Positions 1 through 5,683 of a stretch of 7,018 bases of DNA are shown one piece after another (position 1 is the first letter of the stretch; every line of letters begins with the position of its first letter). A program made the position numbers and the translations under genes. Under the pieces are notes generated by a model that had not been told where the DNA came from, searched no databases, and worked only from the letters and a program-made list of their open reading frames with translations. Source of the DNA: Pseudomonadota bacterium (lineage in GTDB: Bacteria > Pseudomonadota > Alphaproteobacteria > Rhizobiales > Xanthobacteraceae); the NCBI GenBank assembly GCA_023387555.1, contig JAEWHY010000453.1, positions 1-7,018 of the forward strand, given 5' to 3'.

Positions 1-7
1 GGCGTCC

Positions 8-703
8 TCAATGCGTATTGTTTCGCGGCGTGGACGGCGAGGTGCCCTCAATTCCACTGCCCTTCGAGGATTGGCCTGAACGCGAGCCGGTCATCGCTTG
101 CGCGACCTCGGATCCGGCCTGCTTGAGCTTGTCGGCGTCCAACCCTTGGTCTTCCGCCGTTTGCTTGAGCCGATCCGCTGCGGCCTGAGCCTTTTCAGAA
201 ACCCGACCGGCGAGATCCGATCCGGCCTCTTTCAGCTCGTCGGCCAGCGGTCCCATCGCGCGGCGCTCGATATCGGTCGCCGGGAATGCCGACGCGACCG
301 CGGCACCCGCCAGCAATCCGACAAGCGCGATCGCGAGCGGCTGACGCTCCATGACATTCTCGACCGCGCCGGACGCTTGCGTGCGTACGTTTTCAACGAC
401 GCGCCCGGACTCGTCCCGGAGTCTTTCCGCGGTCGAGCTCGCAAAGGAGGCAACCTGCGACGCATAATCGGAGGCTCTGTCGCTCGCCGATTGCGCGTAA
501 TCCGCCGCCTGCGAACGGGCCCTGGAAATTCCGGCGCCGACCTGCGGCATGTGCTCCCTGAAGTGCTCCCTGAAGGGCATTCCGGTGCCGGCGCGCATCA
601 TCAGAGCGCACCCGGCTGCGACCAGGAGCAGCCCCTCGGGATTCTTTTTGATCCGGTCGACCAGCCATTCGGCGCCGCCCGAATACGTGCGGTTGTGATT
701 CAT
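8..703 (-). CDS. Stress-associated membrane protein with long amphipathic helices, last gene of a three-gene operon
   Basis: This 231-residue protein has no assigned reaction. It has a short N-terminal segment, a hydrophobic stretch at about residues 23-38, an Ala/Ser/Asp/Arg-rich helical region at 55-118, a second membrane segment at 121-140 (after ERQP), and a charged Ala/Lys/Glu helix at 150-205 of the kind seen in LEA-like and apolipoprotein-like proteins. The tail is Ser/Gly-rich and looks disordered. The layout recalls DUF3618 and ElaB/YqjD-type membrane-anchored proteins, but I cannot assign the family firmly. The ATG overlaps the stop of the upstream gene as ATGA, which suggests translational coupling, and it has its own good ribosome site (AAGGAG, 8 bases upstream). 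A perfect 12-bp tandem duplication gives FREH-FREH at residues 44-51. Expression probably comes from the promoter at 1625-1649. A role in envelope protection under stress is inference. Confidence 0.82.
   Translation of the reverse strand: MNHNRTYSGGAEWLVDRIKKNPEGLLLVAAGCALMMRAGTGMPFREHFREHMPQVGAGISRARSQAADYAQSASDRASDYASQVASFASSTAERLRDESGRVVENVRTQASGAVENVMERQPLAIALVGLLAGAAVASAFPATDIERRAMGPLADELKEAGSDLAGRVSEKAQAAADRLKQTAEDQGLDADKLKQAGSEVAQAMTGSRSGQSSKGSGIEGTSPSTPRNNTH
551..574. repeat. Perfect 12-bp tandem duplication inside a coding region
   Basis: The 12-base unit gtgctccctgaa occurs twice head to tail (551-562 and 563-574). It stays in frame and duplicates the tetrapeptide FREH, just after the first membrane segment of the minus-strand protein. 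Since 12 bp is four codons, the copy number could change by slippage without breaking the gene. Confidence 0.9.
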
Positions 704-1095
704 AGAGTGGGCTCCTTGATAAGGCTCATGTCTTTTTGAAGCTGATGGACCGTACGGCTCGGCGTCATCGGCTGCGACAACCGTGAGCGCCCTATCGCAA
801 ACAGGATGATCGCGACGATGAGGACCGCGGCGGCGACGATGCAGGCCGCCCAGTACATCGCGATGCCATAACTTGCGATCGCCAGGATCGCAGCTTGCAG
901 GAAGAGCACCGCTGCGACGAGGCAGATCAGACCGGCCGCAACCAGAAAGCCCGCGCCACTTGCCTTGGTTGCGAACTTTTCTGAAATCTCGGCACGGGCC
1001 AGCGCATATTCTTTCCGAACAAGATCCGCGACGTCGGAGACGCTATCTTCGATCGCGCGCGGAAACGCCGAATTCCGGCTCCCCTCAAAGGCCAT
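700..1095 (-). CDS. YqjE/DUF1469 'phage holin family' small membrane protein
   Basis: This 131-residue protein has the usual DUF1469 (Phage_holin_3_6, YqjE) plan. An N-terminal helix at about 19-41 carries the DLVRKEYALARAEI pattern typical of the family. Two strongly hydrophobic membrane helices follow at about 48-74 and 80-103, then a short basic cytoplasmic tail. Despite the name, the family is chromosomal and not evidence of phage; E. coli YqjE lies beside YqjD. The ATG at 1095 begins where the family's homology begins and overlaps the end of the upstream gene by 11 bp; its ribosome site is weak, so coupling is likely. The frame stays open to 1578, but that extension is a shadow of the upstream gene. 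The stop overlaps the next start by 4 bp. The molecular function is not established. Confidence 0.88.
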   Translation of the reverse strand: MAFEGSRNSAFPRAIEDSVSDVADLVRKEYALARAEISEKFATKASGAGFLVAAGLICLVAAVLFLQAAILAIASYGIAMYWAACIVAAAVLIVAIILFAIGRSRLSQPMTPSRTVHQLQKDMSLIKEPTL

Positions 1096-1597
1096 GAGAT
1101 CCGTTCCGCTCTCTCGATCGGCCGTTATGCGACGGCTGCATTGACGACGATATTGACGAGGACGACGCCGTGGTTGCGGTCTTGAAAAGCCGAAGGGCGA
1201 AGAACCCGGCCAATGCGGCTGCACCGAAGACAAGGGCGGGCTGTCGCTGGGTGAACTCGCGTGCCGTCCGAAGAAGATCTTCGGTGTTCTGCCCCTTGAG
1301 TTGCTCGGCAACCCTGTCGAGGCCATCGGCAGCGATTCGCGCGAACTTGCCGACCTGGGGGTTCTGCTGCTCGAGTTCGCCGGCCGCGGAATGCAGAGAG
1401 TTGGCGAGCGAGCCCACCATCGATGCGCCCGTCTCCACCTGCTGATCCATGATCTGGCGCAGGTGATCGCCGACCCCGGAGGCGGCTTCGGACGCTGTTC
1501 TCCTGAACTGCTCGGTTTCTGCGGAAAAATCCAAGGGTCGTTCGGCAGGACCTCGCGGGCTGCTGCCGGACGGAGCATTCGTTGCTTGACGGTTCAT
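1085..1597 (-). CDS. Helical single-pass membrane protein, ElaB/YqjD-like layout, first gene of operon
   Basis: This 170-residue protein has a polar Ser/Pro/Arg N-terminus (1-25), a long amphipathic helical region (about 28-115) and one membrane helix at 118-137 directly after TQRQP. A Ser-rich run (145-152) and a basic tail follow. Soluble helices ending in a QP-preceded membrane anchor resemble the ElaB/YqjD/DUF883 layout, and similar rhizobial proteins are often labelled nutrient-deprivation-induced; I assign neither name firmly. The reading frame continues upstream to 1702, but I chose the ATG at 1597. It has GAGGAG about 9 bases upstream, and the predicted promoter at 1625-1649 would lie inside any longer protein. 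Its 3' end overlaps the YqjE-like gene by 11 bp, so the two are probably co-transcribed. In E. coli, YqjD anchors ribosomes at the membrane in stationary phase; the same role here is speculation. Confidence 0.82.
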   Translation of the reverse strand: MNRQATNAPSGSSPRGPAERPLDFSAETEQFRRTASEAASGVGDHLRQIMDQQVETGASMVGSLANSLHSAAGELEQQNPQVGKFARIAADGLDRVAEQLKGQNTEDLLRTAREFTQRQPALVFGAAALAGFFALRLFKTATTASSSSISSSMQPSHNGRSRERNGSHGL

Positions 1598-1624
1598 TGA
1601 AAGCGCACTCCTCGTTGCGCCAAC

Positions 1625-1649
1625 AACAGTGATGATGGCGGAACGTTCC
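1625..1649 (-). promoter_or_regulatory. Predicted EcfG (general stress sigma) promoter of the three-gene membrane-protein operon
   Basis: On the minus strand GGAAC (1649-1645), 16 bases, then TGTT (1628-1625) differs from the GGAAC-N16/17-CGTT consensus at one -10 base. Transcription would start at about 1618, leaving a leader of about 20 bases that contains the GAGGAG ribosome site. The -35 lies within the palindrome ggaacgttcc (1640-1649), so GGAAC also reads on the plus strand. Confidence 0.72.
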
Positions 1650-1900
1650 GTGAGCTGTGACCGCGAGAGCGCGAAAATGAACATAATTGTGGTGAGGGAC
1701 ATTCTGCGCGAAGGATTGCATCATTGTCCGCGAAGTAAAGATACCGCGCGGCGCGAGCCACGACGTCCTGAAATCTGCGTCGTCCGGCGTTTCCTGGCGC
1801 GTTCTCGTGTTTGCCTGCACGTTCCATTGCCTCGCAGCAGTGATCCGCTCCGCGCGAGGGGCAGCGAGCGCGACATCCGAAAAGCGAGCGCCAGACACAC

Positions 1901-1933
1901 GAAAGGCCCGGCGATGCATCTGCCGGACCTTTC
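1901..1933 (-). terminator. Strong hairpin, possible minus-strand terminator
   Basis: Twelve-base arms (1901-1912 and 1922-1933) flank a 9-base loop with a single non-complementary position. In a minus-strand RNA that position is a G-U wobble, so all twelve pairs form; in a plus-strand RNA it is a C-A mismatch. The arm ends in CTTTC rather than a long U run, so termination is plausible but unproven. It lies about 250 bp upstream of the minus-strand operon promoter and belongs to no visible gene. Confidence 0.5.
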
Positions 1934-2019
1934 CTGTCTCGACCCTGTTATCGGCACGAGCTTCCCCGATCACCGCCAGGGCGGCAAAGCGTTGCTTGGA
2001 TGCAACGATGTGCCTGTAC
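1901..2019 (-). ncRNA. Candidate stress-induced small RNA between an orphan EcfG-like promoter and a hairpin
   Basis: A transcript starting about 7 bases after the -10 at 2026 and ending at the hairpin at 1901-1933 would be about 120 nt. It would contain a 5' stem-loop (arms 2007-2002 and 1995-1990, six bp, six-base loop), a small GC stem near 1973-1983, a fairly unstructured middle, and the 12-bp 3' hairpin. I recognise no known RNA family, and no short frame with a good ribosome site is visible. The call rests only on the spacing of promoter and hairpin. Confidence 0.25.
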
Positions 2020-2025
2020 GAGCTT

Positions 2026-2050
2026 AACCGGCGACTGCGATAAGCGTTCC
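2026..2050 (-). promoter_or_regulatory. Orphan EcfG-like promoter in the intergenic region
   Basis: On the minus strand GGAAC (2050-2046), 16 bases, then GGTT (2029-2026) has one mismatch to CGTT, at the first -10 base. No protein-coding gene follows it closely: the nearest start on that strand is 1597, beyond a strong hairpin and another promoter. Confidence 0.4.
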
Positions 2051-2172
2051 GGGATTTTCACAGATTGCCGGTAATTTACGTGGGTGCCTTCTGGCTAGCC
2101 TTGTGCGCCCCCCGAGTTGAAGCGCAATTTTGCGGGCCGGGTGCGGCACGACGGAACTTTCCATGACCGGCG

Positions 2173-2200
2173 CGCTTAGGACGTCATCGCTTAGGACGTC
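2173..2200. repeat. 13-bp direct repeat, 15-bp period
   Basis: CGCTTAGGACGTC occurs at 2173-2185 and again at 2188-2200, separated by the two bases 'at'. Each copy ends in the palindrome GACGTC. The pair lies about 130 bp upstream of the SDR gene. It could be a tandem operator or a local duplication. Confidence 0.85.
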
Positions 2201-2330
2201 TTAAAGCCGGCAGGTTTCACCGCCGCCGTGTCGTTGCATTGCCAACGTTTCCGTTGGGCATTCCAGGCCGGATGCCGCGGCTTCGAACGATCATGTCAAA
2301 GCGAGCCGGCGCTAAACCGGCGGGAGAGCC

Positions 2331-3632
2331 GTGCGCATACTGATCATTGGTGCTTCCGGCCTGATCGGTTCAGCCATCGCTGCGCGGTTGTCCGCGCAGG
2401 GACACCGCATCGTCGGGGTGGCCCGGCACGCGCATCGCACATATCGCACATTCAGCGCGCTTGGTGCGATCGAATGGGCCACAGTCGATATCTCTCGCGC
2501 CGTTGACGCTTCATCTTGGCGACCGCTGCTCAAGGACATTGACGCCGTCATCAATGTTGCCGGCACGCTTCAGGACAGCCCCTCGGAATCGACCGAAGGC
2601 GTACACGTTACCGGGATCTCCGCGCTCTATGAGGCTTGCCAGCAGGAGAATGTTGCGAAGGTCATCCACTTCTCTGCCATTGGTGCCGACCGGGGCGCCA
2701 CGCAATTTTCGCGCTCCAAGCAGCGTGGCGAGCAGGCGCTGGCATCCAGCGACCTGAACTGGATCATCCTGCGGCCGTCCGTGGTGATCGGCCGCAGCGC
2801 CTATGGCGGCAGCGCGCTGTTGCGCAGTCTCGCCGCGCTACCGGTTCTGCCGGTCATGCCCGGTACCGGCAAGCTGCAACCCGTGCATCTCGACGATGTC
2901 GTCGAAACGATCCCTATCCTTTTGAAACCTGACGCGCCGTCACGTCAGATTCTAGATGTCGTCGGCCCCCGCCGCTATGAGTTTCCGGACCTGGTTGATG
3001 TCTTCCGGCGATGGATGCGCTGGCGGCCAGCACGCAGGTTCGAGCTCCCGGCCTGGGCGGCCACGCTGCTCTATCGGCTGGGGGATGCCGCCGTGGTGCT
3101 TGGCTGGAAGCCACCGGTGCGTAGCACGGCCCAGCGCGAGATGCATTTTGGCGCGGTCGGGGATCCGAAGCCCTGGGAGCAGGCTACGGGATTGAAAGCG
3201 CGGGATATCGAACACGAACTGATGCGGGAGCCTGCCTCGGTGCAGGAGCGATGGTTTGCCCGGCTGTACGTCCCGAAGCCCCTCGTCTTCGCGGTGTTCG
3301 GCGCGTTCTGGATTGTCACTGGCCTGATCTCGCTCGGCCCTGGATGGGAGATCGGAACCTCATACGTGCGCGAAGGAGGCCTCGGTCCGACGGTGGCTGC
3401 CGCGGCAACCATCGCAGGAGCGCTTGCGGACATCGCCATCGGGCTTGCGATCCTCTACCGGCCGACCGCACGCTATGGGCTCTACGCGGCGCTGTTGATC
3501 TCGATCGCCTACGCGATCATTGGCACCATTCTCGTGCCCGGGCTCTGGATCGATCCGCTCGGGCCGATGCTGAAGATCTTTCCGATCATGGCGTTCAATC
3601 TGGTCGCGCTGGCGATTGTGGATGACCGCTGA
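2331..3632 (+). CDS. Atypical SDR (NAD(P)-binding) fused to a C-terminal DoxX-like membrane domain
   Basis: This 433-residue two-part protein begins with an atypical/extended short-chain dehydrogenase Rossmann fold: GASGLIG at residues 7-13 right at the N-terminus, an NVAG motif at 75-78, and a FSAIGAD strand end at 114-120. The usual YxxxK position reads F126-S-R-S-K130, so the catalytic Tyr is replaced by Phe while the Lys is kept. The sequence then matches the NDUFA9-like/NmrA-like style (LRPSVVIG at 147-154, VHLDDV at 185-190). After about residue 312 come four hydrophobic segments (about 315-336, 352-376, 383-403, 412-430), consistent with a DoxX-like domain. The N-terminal domain is probably cytoplasmic and tethered to the inner membrane. 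The start is GTG, preceded closely by GGGAG (2322-2326). The gene converges on the flavoprotein gene across 39 bp. Substrate unknown; a redox or quinone-linked role is inference. Confidence 0.9.
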   Translation: MRILIIGASGLIGSAIAARLSAQGHRIVGVARHAHRTYRTFSALGAIEWATVDISRAVDASSWRPLLKDIDAVINVAGTLQDSPSESTEGVHVTGISALYEACQQENVAKVIHFSAIGADRGATQFSRSKQRGEQALASSDLNWIILRPSVVIGRSAYGGSALLRSLAALPVLPVMPGTGKLQPVHLDDVVETIPILLKPDAPSRQILDVVGPRRYEFPDLVDVFRRWMRWRPARRFELPAWAATLLYRLGDAAVVLGWKPPVRSTAQREMHFGAVGDPKPWEQATGLKARDIEHELMREPASVQERWFARLYVPKPLVFAVFGAFWIVTGLISLGPGWEIGTSYVREGGLGPTVAAAATIAGALADIAIGLAILYRPTARYGLYAALLISIAYAIIGTILVPGLWIDPLGPMLKIFPIMAFNLVALAIVDDR

Positions 3633-3644
3633 TCCGGTGAAATT

Positions 3645-3665
3645 CGCGGGAAGGGACGCCCCGCG
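3645..3665. terminator. Weak hairpin between convergent genes
   Basis: Arms CGCGGG (3645-3650) and CCCGCG (3660-3665) flank a 9-base loop in the 39-bp gap between the SDR gene and the flavoprotein gene. There is no U run on either side, so a terminator role is only suggested by position. Confidence 0.3.
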
Positions 3666-3671
3666 GCGAAC

Positions 3672-4547
3672 TCATCGCGGCGAGGCGGGCAGGCTGTTAT
3701 GGACCGCGGTCGCTGCAATGGCGGCATGACCGATGCCGACCGCCATCTGGTCGAGGCAGGACACGACATCACCGATCGCATGCAGCCCCTCGACGCTGGT
3801 TTTCTGGTGGCCATCCACGATCAGGGCTCCGTCCTGATCGCACTTCGCGCCGATCGAACGGGCCAGTTGCGATTGCGGCGCGCAGCCAAGGGCGGCATAG
3901 ACCGCGTCGAAGGTCAGCCTCCGGCCGTCGGCGAGAACGACGGTAATCGCGTCATCGCGTTCGATGGCACTGACGGATCCTGTCGCGACGCTGACCGCAG
4001 GATCAGCGGGAGCGTCCGGCTGTTCCGGTGAGATGACCGTAACCTGACGCGTATAGGTGCTCAGGAAGCGCGCCTTCTTGCGAGCATGCTCGTAGGGTCC
4101 GATCACGGCAATCGCCTTGTCGATGGCTTCGTATCCGTCGCAGATCGGGCAATAGCGAAGCTGCCCGTCGTATATCGCGCCTTCGAGGCCGGGCACCTGC
4201 GGATTGTGATCGCGCACGCCGGTCGCCAGGATCACCCGTCGGGCGCACAGGCCGCCGTTGGTTGTCTGCGCCTCGAACTGCTCCTGCGTGCGCGTGAGGC
4301 CGGTCACGGTGGCAACCTCGACTTGGGCGCCGTACTGGCAAGCCTGCTGGCGCAGGGTTTCAAGAAACTCCAGCCCATTGATGCCGGACGGGAAGCCCGG
4401 AAAATTATGGCTGCTGGGAATGAGCGCCGCCCGGCTTTTATCGTCGTGAAGGATCAAAACCTTCCGAAGATACCGTCCAAGATAAATGCCCGCCGTGAGG
4501 CCGGCCGGGCCGGCCCCGACGATCAGACAGTCAAACGGATCGTTCAT
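3672..4547 (-). CDS. Thioredoxin-reductase-like FAD-dependent pyridine nucleotide-disulfide oxidoreductase
   Basis: A 291-residue, two-domain flavoprotein of thioredoxin-reductase size. The FAD motif GAGPAG is at residues 11-16, ILATG at 106-110, a redox pair CPIC at 133-136 followed by DG (like the CATCDG site of TrxR), and the second FAD motif GLHAIGD at 254-260. The NADPH-binding loop is unusual: after AVIG (147-150) comes PYEHARKKA in place of the glycine-rich GGDSAxEEA type, and no HRRxxxR motif follows. The electron donor may therefore not be NADPH. The frame is open to 4694, but an exact EcfG promoter at 4568-4592 would put the RNA start near 4560, so the long start is excluded. ATG 4547 (GAG.G just upstream, short spacing) and ATG 4559 (nearly leaderless) are both possible; I prefer 4547 because homology starts there. 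It is probably a cytoplasmic stress-induced disulfide or peroxide-defence reductase (inference). Confidence 0.85.
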   Translation of the reverse strand: MNDPFDCLIVGAGPAGLTAGIYLGRYLRKVLILHDDKSRAALIPSSHNFPGFPSGINGLEFLETLRQQACQYGAQVEVATVTGLTRTQEQFEAQTTNGGLCARRVILATGVRDHNPQVPGLEGAIYDGQLRYCPICDGYEAIDKAIAVIGPYEHARKKARFLSTYTRQVTVISPEQPDAPADPAVSVATGSVSAIERDDAITVVLADGRRLTFDAVYAALGCAPQSQLARSIGAKCDQDGALIVDGHQKTSVEGLHAIGDVVSCLDQMAVGIGHAAIAATAVHNSLPASPR

Positions 4548-4567
4548 TGCCTCGGCCATCGCCCGCC

Positions 4568-4592
4568 AACGTTGCAACAAGTTGCGCGTTCC
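4568..4592 (-). promoter_or_regulatory. EcfG promoter, exact consensus, for the flavoprotein gene
   Basis: On the minus strand GGAAC (4592-4588), a 16-base spacer and CGTT (4571-4568) match the consensus exactly. The spacer contains the inverted repeat GCAAC-tt-GTTGC. The start of transcription would fall at about 4560, which fixes the gene start at 4559 or 4547. Confidence 0.8.
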
Positions 4593-4659
4593 ATTTCGGC
4601 TGGCCCAGCCGCACCATAAAGGCAAGGCTGAAGGCAGGCCCGCTTTTGCAAGGTTTCGC

Positions 4660-4684
4660 GGAACTCCCCACGTTGTGCTGCATT
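4660..4684 (+). promoter_or_regulatory. EcfG-like promoter for the DUF4142 gene
   Basis: GGAAC (4660-4664), 16 bases, then CATT (4681-4684) has one mismatch in the -10. The predicted RNA start near 4690 leaves a leader of about 20 bases containing the GGAGG ribosome site at 4700-4704, so the placement fits well. It is divergent from the exact site at 4568-4592. Confidence 0.55.
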
Positions 4685-4711
4685 TCCCCGGCACAACCCG
4701 GAGGCAGTCCC

Positions 4712-5248
4712 ATGAAAAAGCTCGCCCTATCGCTGGCGCTCGTGCTTATCGCCGGTCCGGTGCTCGCGCAGAGCCTCGGCGAAAAGACCGGCATCAACGC
4801 GCTTGTCGGGAAGGCGCCGTCGACCCAGGACTTTGCAACGCTGGTCGCCATTAGCGACATGTTCGAGATTGAATCGAGCAAGCTCGCCGAGCAGAAGGCG
4901 GACGAAGCGAGCAAGAAGTTCGCCGCCCAGATGATCTCGGACCATACCAAGACCTCGAATGAACTGAAGGCGATGGCGCCGAAGGCCAAGGTCGAGCTTC
5001 CGGCCGCGATGGACAGTTCGCACCAGGAAAAGATCGACAAGCTGAAGAGCCTGAACGGCGCGGAATTCGACAAGGAATACGACGCCATGCAGGTCAAGGC
5101 GCATGAGGACGCGGTATCGCTGTTCGAGCGATATGCCGACGGTGGCGCCAATCCGGAACTGAAAGCCTGGGCCGCCAAGACGCTTCCGGATCTCAAGCAT
5201 CACCTCGACATGGCCAAGGCGCTGCGCACCCAAGGCCCGACGAACTAG
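4712..5248 (+). CDS. Secreted DUF4142 protein (periplasmic, helical)
   Basis: This 178-residue protein has a clear signal peptide: MKK, a hydrophobic core at about 4-17, and an Ala-X-Ala-like cleavage site after residue 19 (VLA|QS). The mature part is a DUF4142 four-helix domain, with FATLVAISDMFEIESSKLA at about 41-59, an SDHTK motif at 76-80, KAHEDAVSLFERYA at about 129-142 and a late LKHHLDMAKAL helix at 161-171. The conserved His residues (78, 131, 163, 164) resemble those of ferritin-like bundles, but metal binding is not shown. ATG 4712 is chosen for the signal peptide and for GGAGG 7 bases upstream; the frame is open back to 4547 but that stretch is promoter DNA. The family's function is unknown; proteins of this kind are common in stress loci of rhizobia. 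It is divergent from the flavoprotein gene and may respond to the same signal. Confidence 0.9.
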   Translation: MKKLALSLALVLIAGPVLAQSLGEKTGINALVGKAPSTQDFATLVAISDMFEIESSKLAEQKADEASKKFAAQMISDHTKTSNELKAMAPKAKVELPAAMDSSHQEKIDKLKSLNGAEFDKEYDAMQVKAHEDAVSLFERYADGGANPELKAWAAKTLPDLKHHLDMAKALRTQGPTN

Positions 5249-5294
5249 CGGAAGCAATTTCGCTGTTCGCCGGCACGTCTGCGCTGGTGCGCGC

Positions 5295-5531
5295 CTACGG
5301 CCAGGGATACGTCATCTCGGGAAGCGGCCGGTCCTCGGGTACGACGGACGGGCTCGCTTCGCCGGGGACGAGCACTGCCATCGCCTCTGTCACATCCGCG
5401 CTTTCGAGCAGTTCGGCGAGACGCCGGACCGTCCACTCCGGCGACGCCCGGCAGGCGGGGTCGCGGTAACATTCGATTTCCAGCCGCGCGAGGCGCACAG
5501 CTTCCACGAGCGCAATCATCTGATCTTTCAT
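5295..5531 (-). CDS. Small 78-residue protein of unknown function
   Basis: I do not recognise a named domain. The protein starts with an amphipathic helix (about 2-22) leading into ECYRDPACRASPEWTVRRLAELL (20-42), which contains two Cys (21, 27), then a short acidic helix and a Pro-rich tail that would be extended. No membrane segment or signal peptide is present, so it is probably cytoplasmic. The ATG at 5531 has GGGAG 8 bases upstream, better spaced than the TTG two codons earlier. It runs convergent to the DUF4142 gene with a 46-bp gap and is divergent from the ferritin-like gene. A near-consensus EcfG site (5552-5576) lies just upstream. Composition and ribosome site argue that it is real, but coding status is less sure than for its neighbours. 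Confidence 0.65.
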   Translation of the reverse strand: MKDQMIALVEAVRLARLEIECYRDPACRASPEWTVRRLAELLESADVTEAMAVLVPGEASPSVVPEDRPLPEMTYPWP

Positions 5532-5551
5532 ACGCAATACTCCCGCACGAC

Positions 5552-5576
5552 AACGCGTGAGAAGACGCGGCGTTCG
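5552..5576 (-). promoter_or_regulatory. Near-consensus EcfG promoter for the 78-residue protein
   Basis: On the minus strand CGAAC (5576-5572), 16 bases, CGTT (5555-5552): exact -10 and spacing, one mismatch in the -35. The predicted RNA start (about 5545) abuts the ribosome site at 5544-5540, so the leader would be very short. Confidence 0.4.
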
Positions 5577-5630
5577 CGAGGCGTGAGTAGGGCTCGGCCT
5601 CTTACCGCGCGGCTGGCTTTCACTTTTTGG

Positions 5631-5655
5631 GGAACCAAGATGACTACCGGGCGTT
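5631..5655 (+). promoter_or_regulatory. EcfG promoter, exact consensus, for the ferritin-like gene
   Basis: GGAAC (5631-5635), a 16-base spacer and CGTT (5652-5655) match the consensus exactly. An RNA start at about 5662 leaves about 22 bases to ATG 5684 with the GGAG ribosome site at 5673-5676 in between. It rules out the upstream ATG at 5627, which lies before the promoter. Confidence 0.82.
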
Positions 5656-5683
5656 GCGCCGAGACTACGACCGGAGACATGCC

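Larger units (their letters stand above)
1650..2330. other. 680-bp intergenic region without a supported gene
   Basis: Open frames on both strands here lack ribosome sites and recognisable protein character (Arg/Ser/Cys-rich GC shadows). The region contains an orphan EcfG-like promoter (2026-2050, minus), a hairpin at 1901-1933, a smaller CGTTGC/GCAACG hairpin at 1990-2007, a 13-bp direct repeat at 2173-2200, and a CCAACG/CGTTGG hairpin at 2242-2257. I found no convincing promoter for the SDR gene that starts at 2331. Confidence 0.6.

Noticed and set aside
98..739. Long plus-strand open frame opposite the left membrane protein
   Set aside because: It is antisense to a well-supported gene with a ribosome site and coupled start; the translation is Arg/Gly-rich without domains, a typical high-GC shadow.
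700..1095. Evidence of a prophage from the 'holin' family name
   Set aside because: DUF1469/YqjE proteins are ordinary chromosomal membrane proteins; no lysin, integrase, structural gene or attachment site is visible.
1096..1578. N-terminal extension of the YqjE-like protein
   Set aside because: It overlaps the upstream gene in another frame; family homology starts at the ATG at 1095.
1125..1973. 282-codon minus-strand open frame crossing the operon promoter
   Set aside because: No ribosome site, frame overlaps the better-supported gene at 1085-1597, and the translation is Arg/His/Ser-rich with no recognisable features.
1629..2043. Plus-strand open frames in the intergenic region
   Set aside because: No ribosome sites, Arg/Cys-rich shadow composition, and they run through the hairpin at 1901-1933.
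2153..2177. GGAAC upstream of the SDR gene as another EcfG promoter
   Set aside because: The bases at the -10 distance read GCTT or CTTA, two or more mismatches from CGTT, and the site is more than 150 bp from the gene start.
4531..5257. Long minus-strand open frames opposite the DUF4142 gene
   Set aside because: The plus strand encodes a signal peptide and DUF4142 domain with a good ribosome site; the antisense translations are Ser/Ala/Leu shadows.
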